DNA from: JAIQFL01 sp035295745
Lineage (GTDB): Bacteria; Acidobacteriota; Terriglobia; Bryobacterales; Bryobacteraceae
Assembly (NCBI GenBank): GCA_035295745.1
Contig: DATGIL010000107.1
Location: 1 to 64,000 of the forward strand
Reading direction: 5' to 3'
DNA length: 64,000 bases
A model generated the notes under the pieces. It worked only from the letters and a program-made list of their open reading frames with translations. It was not told the origin of the DNA and did no database searches. This document shows, piece after piece, positions 57,915-64,000 of this stretch (position 1 is its first letter; every line of letters begins with the position of its first letter). Both the position numbers and the translations under genes were made by a program.

Positions 57915-58267
57915 CAGGAACTGCCTAAACCGACAAAGAATACGCCCATCAGAATCAGGCCCAGACCCGCGAACTTCTGCCGGGTGAAGGGCTCGTTGAA
58001 GAACAACCGCGACCAGAGCAGCGTCCAGATGTACCCCAGCGAAACCATCGGGTACAGCACCGAAAGCTGCCCTCCCTTGATGCCAAGTGCGTAGAATACC
58101 GACGACCCGAGAAACAGCCCCACACCGAGCATCAGCTTGGGATTCAGGAAGCTGAAGATCGATTTCGTGAGGCACTGCGCGCCTAGTTTCAGGAAAACCG
58201 CGCCGAATGACCCGACGATGGAGGCGGCGAAAACCAGCAGCATCGACCGCAAAAGCCCGGGAGTCAC
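57914..58267 (-). CDS. EamA/SMR-like half-size transporter, subunit 1
   Basis: 117 residues with four membrane helices (about 7-25, 44-62, 68-88, 95-115). The motif VLYPMVSLGYIWTLLWSRLF is the EamA/DMT half-repeat. It starts GTG, overlapping the preceding transporter stop as GTGA. With its neighbour it forms a paired (heterodimeric) small transporter, like ArnE/ArnF or the paired SMR proteins. Substrate unknown. Confidence 0.85.
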   Translation of the reverse strand: MTPGLLRSMLLVFAASIVGSFGAVFLKLGAQCLTKSIFSFLNPKLMLGVGLFLGSSVFYALGIKGGQLSVLYPMVSLGYIWTLLWSRLFFNEPFTRQKFAGLGLILMGVFFVGLGSS

Positions 58268-58662
58268 TTGCGGCCTCCCCGCCCCAATACGGCGACCCCG
58301 ATCACGATCGTCGCGATCCCCACGTTTTTGTAGAGGTTCGGCGTTTCGTGCAGCAGCAGATACGAGAGCAAAGTCACCCAGACGTAAGTGAGAGCGATGA
58401 TCGGGTACAACATGGAAAGCTCACCCTCCCGCAACGCCAGGGTCAGCATCAGGGTGTTGACGCCGTACAGTGCATACCCGGCGATCAGCGGAACGTTGGT
58501 GGCGATGGAGGCGAGGTTCGGCTGGAAGTGCGACATCCCGACCTTCATCAGGATCTGTGCGGCGGCGCCCAGTACGGTGCAGGCAAAAACCAGCATCGTG
58601 GAACGGCGTTTGGCCGCCTGGATATGAGATGGAACGGGTTGGACGACAGCGGAAGTACTCAA
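58264..58662 (-). CDS. EamA/SMR-like half-size transporter, subunit 2
   Basis: 132 residues with four membrane helices and a basic N-terminal leader (IQAAKRRS). MLYPIIALTYVWVTLLSYLL matches the equivalent motif of the next gene, so the two are paralogues that probably insert in opposite orientation. It is the first gene of the transporter-transporter-cupin operon, divergent from lepB with only 55 bases between the start codons. Confidence 0.85.
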   Translation of the reverse strand: MSTSAVVQPVPSHIQAAKRRSTMLVFACTVLGAAAQILMKVGMSHFQPNLASIATNVPLIAGYALYGVNTLMLTLALREGELSMLYPIIALTYVWVTLLSYLLLHETPNLYKNVGIATIVIGVAVLGRGGRK

Positions 58663-58703
58663 AAGGGCCTCGGCGATCTCAAACAGGATAGCAAGCTTTC
58701 CGT

Positions 58704-58709
58704 TAAAAT
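58704..58709 (+). promoter_or_regulatory. -10 box of lepB, near-leaderless
   Basis: TAAAAT ends 8 nt before the GTG start at 58718, the same spacing as galB and the DUF6282 operon. No ribosome site is visible. Confidence 0.4.
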
Positions 58710-58717
58710 GAATAGCT

Positions 58718-59515
58718 GTGGATCAAGAACAAGACAAGCTAGTGCTCGAAGACGCCGAAAGCCGGGAGGTTCCGGAGCACAAGAAACCCGAACCGCAACG
58801 CGGATTTATCGCGGAGTGGACCGTCACCATTATCCTGCTGCTGTTCGGTACCACCTCGCTGGTCCAGGCGTTTGTCATCCCGACGGGGTCCATGGAAGAT
58901 ACGCTGCTCATCGGCGATCATCTCCTGGTGGATAAACTGGCTTACTCCCCATACGGTCCCGTGTCGCATCACATTCTGCCGTACACCGACGTAAAGCGTG
59001 GAGACATCATCGTTTTCCGATACCCGGTGGATATCCGGCAGACGTTCGTGAAGCGCGCCATCGGCGTGCCTGGCGACCGCATCCGGCTGGTAGACAAGCA
59101 ACTGATCCTGAACGGCAAGAAGGTAGACGAACCGTATGTCTACCACAAGACCGATTTCATCGATTCTTACCGCGACAACTTTCCTGGGGAGCCTAATGTG
59201 CATGTTGCCGAATCAGCCATGGACATGTTGGTAAACCACGTACAAGCCGGCGAAGTGGTAGTGCCGCCGAACTACGTTTTCGCCATGGGGGACAACCGGG
59301 ATTTCTCGCTCGATAGCCGCTACTGGGGATTTGTGCCCCGCGACAACATCATCGGCAAGCCGCTGATCATCTACTGGTCGTATGATGCGCCTACCGAAGT
59401 GCTTTCCGATTCGTCGATCAGCATCAACCACCTGGTGGACCTGGTCATGCATTTCCCGACCAAGACGCGCTGGAAGCGCACCTTCAATCTGATTCGCGGG
59501 TATCCGCTGAAGTAA
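58718..59515 (+). CDS. lepB: Signal peptidase I
   Basis: 265 residues. One membrane helix (about 33-54) leads to box B PTGSMEDTL with nucleophile Ser58. General base Lys112 is in FVKRAIGVPGD, and the box E region is MGDNRDFSLDSRYWG. The enzyme removes signal peptides at the outer face of the inner membrane. The start is GTG with no ribosome site; a -10 box lies 8 nt upstream. manC follows with no gap. Confidence 0.95.
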   Translation: MDQEQDKLVLEDAESREVPEHKKPEPQRGFIAEWTVTIILLLFGTTSLVQAFVIPTGSMEDTLLIGDHLLVDKLAYSPYGPVSHHILPYTDVKRGDIIVFRYPVDIRQTFVKRAIGVPGDRIRLVDKQLILNGKKVDEPYVYHKTDFIDSYRDNFPGEPNVHVAESAMDMLVNHVQAGEVVVPPNYVFAMGDNRDFSLDSRYWGFVPRDNIIGKPLIIYWSYDAPTEVLSDSSISINHLVDLVMHFPTKTRWKRTFNLIRGYPLK

Positions 59516-60595
59516 ATGAATCCCCACTATTACGGGCTGATCCTGGCGGGCGGCCGTGGCACGCGGTTCTGGCCCCGGAGCCGCAAGCGTTCCGCGAAGC
59601 AGGTGTTGAACGTCCTGGGCGATCGTACGCTCATTCAGGCTACGGTGGACCGCCTGTCGCCTGTGATCCCGCCGGAGCGTCTGTGGATCCTCACGAACGA
59701 GCACCTGCGCGACATCATTATCAAACAGCTTCCGGAGATTCCGCGCAAGCAGATCCTGTCGGAGCCTGAACAGCGGAATACCGCGCCGGCGATCGGATTG
59801 GCGGCCCATATTCTTCGCTCGGTGGATCCGGAAGCGGTGATGGGGGTGTTTCCATCGGACCACGTGGTGAATAAGCCCGGCTCATATCGGGAAGTCATCA
59901 GCGCAGCTCTCCACGCGGCGGCTGAGCGCAAGTTGATGGTGGTGGGCATTCAGCCCCGCTGGCCCGAGACAGGTTACGGGTACATTGAGTTCCCCTCCGG
60001 CACCGAGCCGGGCGTTCCTGCCGGACCGGTCGCAGTGAAGCATTTTCACGAGAAGCCCAAGCTGCCGACTGCTACCGAATACGTCGCGGCCGGGAACTTC
60101 TACTGGAACTCGGGAATGTTCTTCTGGCGGGCCGATGTGCTGATGAACGAGCTTCGTCTCCATCTGCCCAAAACGGCGGCCGCTCTGGAGACGCTGCCTC
60201 GCTTCGGAGCCCGCGATTTCGCGGCTAAGCTGAAGCACGTCTTCCCGCAATGCGACAACATTTCGATCGATTACGCGGTGCTGGAGAAAGCGACTGAGGT
60301 ATCGGGGATTCCCGCCGGCGATTTTGGCTGGAACGATGTGGGAAGCTGGAACGCCGTGTACGAACTACTGCCGCGCGATGAGTCGGGAAACGTCGCGGGA
60401 GCGGACGCGGTCTGCCTGGAAGCCAACAACAATTTCGTGGATGCGGGTGGCAAAGTCGTCGCGTTGCTCGGGGTCAACGATCTGATCGTGGTAGATACTG
60501 CCGATGCGCTGCTTGTGGCCAGCCGCGACAAAGCCCAGCAGGTGGGGGAGATTCTGAAGCTGCTGGAAAAGCGCAATCGCCACGACCTGTTGTAA
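59516..60595 (+). CDS. manC: Mannose-1-phosphate guanylyltransferase
   Basis: 359 residues. Nucleotide-binding motif LAGGRGTRFWPRSRKRSAKQ, FPSDHVV, EKPKLP and the FGWNDVGSW motif identify a GDP-mannose pyrophosphorylase. It is a single-domain form without the C-terminal phosphomannose isomerase found in AlgA/ManC fusions. GDP-mannose feeds exopolysaccharide, lipopolysaccharide and glycan synthesis. It starts directly after the lepB stop (TAAATG), so it is co-translated with a protein-export gene. Confidence 0.93.
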   Translation: MNPHYYGLILAGGRGTRFWPRSRKRSAKQVLNVLGDRTLIQATVDRLSPVIPPERLWILTNEHLRDIIIKQLPEIPRKQILSEPEQRNTAPAIGLAAHILRSVDPEAVMGVFPSDHVVNKPGSYREVISAALHAAAERKLMVVGIQPRWPETGYGYIEFPSGTEPGVPAGPVAVKHFHEKPKLPTATEYVAAGNFYWNSGMFFWRADVLMNELRLHLPKTAAALETLPRFGARDFAAKLKHVFPQCDNISIDYAVLEKATEVSGIPAGDFGWNDVGSWNAVYELLPRDESGNVAGADAVCLEANNNFVDAGGKVVALLGVNDLIVVDTADALLVASRDKAQQVGEILKLLEKRNRHDLL

Positions 60596-60601
60596 CGCGG
60601 T

Positions 60602-61072
60602 ATGACAACCGATCCGCCCTACACCCTTGCCGATTCGTGGCTTCTGAATCATCGCGTCAACTTGCTGCTCCTGGAACAACTCAGTGACGAGCAGTTGGCG
60701 TTCGCGGCAAATCCTCGCGCCCGCAGCATCGCGGACCAGTTCGCGCACCTGCACAATGTTCGGATCATGTGGTTGGAGCCGCGTGTGCCTGCCGTGGCGA
60801 GAAAGCTACAAAAGCTGGAAAAGGGCAAGGCGGCGAAGAAGTCCCTCGCAGAATCTTTGGAGGCTTCGGCAAATGCCATCGCCGAGCTGATCGCCGAAAG
60901 CGAGAAGGCGGGCAAGCTCAAGTCCTACAAACGCGGCTTGGTCGCATTCTTCGGATACGCGCTGGCGCACGAGGCGCACCATCGCGGGCAGATCATCTTG
61001 CACCTCAAACAGGCTGGTATGAAGATAGATCCCGCCGTGGGGTTCCAGCTCTGGGAGTGGGAAAAGATCTAG
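60602..61072 (+). CDS. DinB-like four-helix protein
   Basis: 156 residues. The DinB/YfiT-type metal site is visible as His in DQFAHLHNVR and the pair in AHEAHHRGQIILHLKQ, over a four-helix bundle. DinB-like proteins include thiol transferases (bacillithiol or mycothiol S-transferases) and many without known role. It starts 6 bases after manC, ending the lepB-manC-dinB operon. The 157 bases up to the next gene's 3' end show nothing notable. Confidence 0.85.
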   Translation: MTTDPPYTLADSWLLNHRVNLLLLEQLSDEQLAFAANPRARSIADQFAHLHNVRIMWLEPRVPAVARKLQKLEKGKAAKKSLAESLEASANAIAELIAESEKAGKLKSYKRGLVAFFGYALAHEAHHRGQIILHLKQAGMKIDPAVGFQLWEWEKI

Positions 61073-61229
61073 CGAGGCGGCGCGGAAGCTAGAAAACGGC
61101 CAGTCACCGAGATGGCAAGGGATAGCGAATCTGAGGGATTAAGTACGTGGCGAATTGCGGATGGGCATCCGCTGGTGCCCCTGGGTTTGCGCGCCAAAGC
61201 GGGCAGAGAGAGCGCGGAGACGATAGCGA

Positions 61230-63053
61230 TCAGATGCTCTTGAAACGATACTTGTCGATTTTCAGCGACCGGATCTTGGATTCGAGCGTGGAAGCCGGCA
61301 TACCCAGTTGAGCGGCCGCTCCAGCGGGACCGGAAACGCGACCTCCCGTCGCTGCCAGCGCGGTCTCTATGAGGCTTCTTTCCTGCGTAGCGGGCGGCCG
61401 CTTCTCCTCCTCACTCGATGCACACTCGAGCGAAAGCCAGCTTGGATCCACCGAGAAGGGATCCGCCTCCCAAACGATCACCGAGCGTTCAATTACATTT
61501 TGTAGTTCCCGTATATTCCCCGGCCAACTATAGGACTCCAGCAACTCCAGCGTCCTCTTCTCGATGGTCTGGATCTTCTTTCCGGCCTTTCGCGAATAGC
61601 GGTGGATGAAGTACTCGACCAGAGTGGAGATATCTTCCTTTCGCTGGCGGAGAGGTGGAATTCGGATGGGAAAAACGTTCAACCGGTAGAAAAGGTCATT
61701 TCGAAACGCGCCTGCCGAGATCGCACTCTCCAGGTCGCGATTCGTTGCCGTAATCACCCGTACATCTGCTTTTATCGGCTGACTTCCGCCGACGCGTTCG
61801 AATTCCCGCTCCTGCAAAACGCGAAGCAGCGCGATCTGCGTTTCGGCGGGCAACTCGCCGATCTCGTCCAGGAAGATCGTGCCTCCGTCAGCCAGCTCGA
61901 ACCTGCCCAGCCGCCGCTGCAGAGCGCCGGTAAACGCTCCTTTTTCGTGGCCGAACAGCTCCGAGGCGATCAGCGTCGAGGGAATCGCCGCGCAGTTCAC
62001 GCTCACGAATGCCCGCGACGAGCGATTCGAACGCTTGTGAATGGCGCGCGCGATGAGTTCTTTGCCCGTGCCCGTCTCGCCCGTGATCAACACCGTGGAG
62101 TCGGTTGGAGCGACCTTGGCAACGCGGGCCAGCACCGCTTGCAGGGCCGGCGACCCACCAACGATCTCCTCGAACATCGACGCCTTGTCCACTTCTTCGC
62201 GGAGCGCGATGTTCTCCTTGTAGAGCTGGTCGCGTAACGTCTTAATCTCATCCAAAGCGTTACGGAGATTTTCTTCGGCGCCCGTGCTCTCGGTGACATC
62301 CGTTACCGCGCCGACCATTTCCAGACTGTCTGGCTGGTCGGTGGAGGGATGGCCCACCACGCGGATGTATTTCACCGATCCATCCGGCAGCAGCAGACGA
62401 TGCTTGAAATCAAATTCCTCCCGGTCCCGCGCGATGCGGTCGACCAAGTCGCGGATGGCCTCCCTGTCTTCCGGGTGGGTACGCTGAATTACCTGATCAA
62501 TCACGACGCTGTCAGCCGGTTCGAGGGCGAAAATGCGAAAGGTCTCTCGAGACCAATAGATCTCTCCGTTGGAGAGGTTCCAGCCGAAGCTGCCTGTGTG
62601 GCTTAATCTCTGCGCTTCGGCTAAATAAGCTTCACTCCGCCGCAAGGCCTCTTCGGCGCGGCGAAGGTCCAGGCGTTCCCTGGCTTCGCGCAACGCCCGT
62701 TGCACAGACGGCACCAGACGCGACAGCCGGGTTTTGAAAACGTAGTCCGTGGCGCCAATCTTGAGCGCCTCGATGGCCACCTCTTCGCCCAAGGTGCCGG
62801 AGACAAAAATGAAAGGCGTCTGCGGCCAGCCTTTCCGGGCAATCTTCAAGGCTGACAAACCGTCGAACGACGGCAGCGTGTAATCCGCAAGAATCAGGTC
62901 AAAATTGCCCGCCCAGAGCGATGCGATGAAATCACCCTCGGTTTCGACGCGCACTACTTCGGAGGGGATGCCGTCGACCTCGAGGGTTTCCTGAATCAGC
63001 TCTGCGTCCCGTGGGTCGTCTTCCAGATACAAAATACGCAACGGAGAGTTCAT
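61230..63053 (-). CDS. NtrC-type response regulator with PAS domain
   Basis: 607 residues. Receiver domain 1-125 with phospho-Asp57 (LILADYTLPSFDG); PAS/PAC domain ~140-260 (LSHTGSFGWNLSNGE); linker coiled coil; AAA+ sigma54-activation domain ~295-530 with Walker A GETGTGKE, the sigma54-contacting GAFTGA loop, and Walker B GTIFLDEIGELP; Fis-type helix-turn-helix at the end (AAAQLGMPASTLESKIRSL). It would open sigma54 promoters on phosphorylation. A PAS domain between receiver and AAA+ is uncommon. It follows the single-domain regulator by 6 bases. Confidence 0.93.
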   Translation of the reverse strand: MNSPLRILYLEDDPRDAELIQETLEVDGIPSEVVRVETEGDFIASLWAGNFDLILADYTLPSFDGLSALKIARKGWPQTPFIFVSGTLGEEVAIEALKIGATDYVFKTRLSRLVPSVQRALREARERLDLRRAEEALRRSEAYLAEAQRLSHTGSFGWNLSNGEIYWSRETFRIFALEPADSVVIDQVIQRTHPEDREAIRDLVDRIARDREEFDFKHRLLLPDGSVKYIRVVGHPSTDQPDSLEMVGAVTDVTESTGAEENLRNALDEIKTLRDQLYKENIALREEVDKASMFEEIVGGSPALQAVLARVAKVAPTDSTVLITGETGTGKELIARAIHKRSNRSSRAFVSVNCAAIPSTLIASELFGHEKGAFTGALQRRLGRFELADGGTIFLDEIGELPAETQIALLRVLQEREFERVGGSQPIKADVRVITATNRDLESAISAGAFRNDLFYRLNVFPIRIPPLRQRKEDISTLVEYFIHRYSRKAGKKIQTIEKRTLELLESYSWPGNIRELQNVIERSVIVWEADPFSVDPSWLSLECASSEEEKRPPATQERSLIETALAATGGRVSGPAGAAAQLGMPASTLESKIRSLKIDKYRFKSI

Positions 63054-63059
63054 TGCCAG

Positions 63060-63512
63060 CTAGCGCTTCTTTATGCTTCCGGGTGGCGGTTCATTGACGA
63101 CCGCCCAAAAGGCTCCGAGCTCCTTAATGGCATTCACGAATTCGTGAAAATCCACGGGCTTTACGACATAGGCGTTCACGCCCAGCCGATAGCTCGCCAC
63201 CATGTCCTTTTCCTCGTGAGAGGATGTCAGCACCACCACGGGAATCAACTTGAGCCTGGCATCCGACTTGATCTGTTGCAACACTTCCAAGCCATCCACC
63301 TTGGGCAATTTCAGATCCAGCAGCAACACAGCCGGGTTCTCGCCGGAGCGCTCAGCGAATTTTCCCCGCAAATACAGATAATCCAACGCCTCCTCTCCAT
63401 CGCCCGCGACCACAACCTCATTCGCCAGATTGTATTCGTCCAGCGCGGTCAAGGTAAGCTCCACGTCCTTCGGGTCATCTTCGACCAGTAAAATCCGTCC
63501 CAGAGTACTCAT
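63060..63512 (-). CDS. Single-domain response regulator (Rcp1-like)
   Basis: 150 residues, CheY-like fold. Acidic pocket EDDPKD, phospho-Asp66 (LLLDLKLPKVDG), Thr/Ser in VVLTSSHEEKD and Lys in YVVKPVDF are conserved. The long loop before the phospho-Asp is typical of Rcp1-type partners of phytochrome-like kinases. It is probably a phosphorelay shuttle between the kinase at 63516 and the NtrC-type regulator. Confidence 0.92.
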   Translation of the reverse strand: MSTLGRILLVEDDPKDVELTLTALDEYNLANEVVVAGDGEEALDYLYLRGKFAERSGENPAVLLLDLKLPKVDGLEVLQQIKSDARLKLIPVVVLTSSHEEKDMVASYRLGVNAYVVKPVDFHEFVNAIKELGAFWAVVNEPPPGSIKKR

Positions 63513-63515
63513 CCG

Positions 63516-64000
63516 TCAGACTCCCTGCGATTTGGAAAGTGAGAAGTAGAAAGTTGCGCCACGATCAACCGCGCCTTCGGCCCAGACCCTGCCGCCGTGG
63601 CGGTGGACAATGCGCTGGACCGTTGCCAACCCGATGCCCGTGCCTTCAAAAACATCGGGCGGGTGGAGCCGCTGGAACACACCGAACAGCTTGTTCACAT
63701 ATTTCATATCGAATCCGACCCCATTATCTCGAACGAATACTACAATCTGATTAGGCTCCTGCCCCCCGCAGCCGATTTCGATTCTGGCCTCTGGCCGCGT
63801 ACGAGTGAATTTTACGGCATTTGCGATCAGATTGACCAGCACGAGCCGCAGCATCGAACGGTCTCCATACCACGCCGGCAATCCGCCGACCTCCCAAAGA
63901 ATGTTGCGGCCGCTGGTGTCCTGCTTCACTTCCGACAGCGCCTCTTGCACAAGCTGTTCCAGGTTCACCGCCGTCTTGTGCGTCTCGGCCCGTCCGATTC
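63516..64000 (-). CDS. Sensor histidine kinase, C-terminal part (cut by window end)
   Basis: The open frame runs to the window edge, so the start, sensor and most of the dimerisation helix are outside. Visible are the last bases of the DHp region (IGRAETHKTAVNLEQLV) and the ATPase domain: N-box VNLIANAVKF, G1 DNGVGFDMKY, F-box FGVFQRLH and G2 GTGIGLATVQRIV. The sequence matches bacteriophytochrome-type kinases partnered with Rcp1 regulators. It ends 3 bases before the response regulator start. Confidence 0.92.
   Translation of the reverse strand, partial: IGRAETHKTAVNLEQLVQEALSEVKQDTSGRNILWEVGGLPAWYGDRSMLRLVLVNLIANAVKFTRTRPEARIEIGCGGQEPNQIVVFVRDNGVGFDMKYVNKLFGVFQRLHPPDVFEGTGIGLATVQRIVHRHGGRVWAEGAVDRGATFYFSLSKSQGV

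Overview
The window looks like chromosome of a GC-rich, Gram-negative acidobacterium close to the Solibacter/Bryobacter group. The evidence is two proteins with the acidobacterial TIGR03435 domain (one alone, one fused to a BlaR1-type sensor), an ADOP-type FtsX permease, a DUF5117/DUF5118 metalloprotease, a PEP-CTERM-like protein, and dispersed intergenic repeats of a kind I recall from Solibacter-like genomes. I see no rRNA, tRNA, insertion sequence, prophage or CRISPR array. Family names come from reading the proteins; no database search was run.

Layout. 0-7.5 kb: a giant Gln/Gly-rich membrane protein, small secreted proteins, an SGNH esterase coupled to a beta-propeller-like protein, and a PEP-CTERM-like protein. 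7.8-14 kb: a CadC-like winged-helix/TPR regulator, a TIGR03435 protein, and a BlaI-BlaR1(TIGR03435) sensor-repressor pair with a candidate operator. 14.2-20.8 kb: housekeeping genes lolC/E-lysS and smc. 21-28.5 kb: metabolism (enoyl-CoA hydratase family, AtuA C-terminal domain protein, aldose epimerase, LarA-like racemase, M20 peptidase, HpcH/HpaI aldolase). 28.7-34.5 kb: a GT84-type cyclic beta-1,2-glucan synthase lacking the phosphorylase domain, coupled to an ABC exporter. 35-38.6 kb: an aromatic meta-cleavage operon (DUF6282, LigK-type aldolase, fused LigB-LigA extradiol dioxygenase, SDR). 38.7-44.6 kb: a Cys-rich protein, orphan fliM, a wax-synthase-like MBOAT protein and an ADOP permease. 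45-47.9 kb: a sortase, its probable substrate, and an aminotransferase. 48-53.6 kb: TlpA/DsbD-N redox pair, short P450, a GalB-type oxalomesaconate hydratase with a DUF1932 dehydrogenase, cytochrome c and an ABC ATPase. 54-64 kb: metalloprotease, cupin, paired half-size DMT transporters, lepB-manC-DinB, and a sensor kinase / response regulator / NtrC-type regulator operon cut by the window end.

How parts fit together. The two aromatic loci are about 12 kb apart and together supply ring cleavage (LigBA), oxalomesaconate hydration (GalB) and carboxy-hydroxy-oxoadipate aldolysis (LigK): a full gallate-type route to pyruvate and oxaloacetate. DUF6282, the SDR and the DUF1932 dehydrogenase are candidates for the oxidation and lactone-opening steps needed if protocatechuate is the substrate. 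First genes of both loci have a -10-like hexamer 8 nt before the start codon, part of a window-wide pattern suggesting leaderless mRNAs.

The most interesting non-coding signal is a dispersed intergenic element (three good copies) whose 22-nt hairpin shows compensatory base changes. Other points are tandem arrays of about 45 and 42 bp, a leaderless 8-codon upstream ORF, and twin operator-like sites flanking a promoter ahead of the MBOAT gene.
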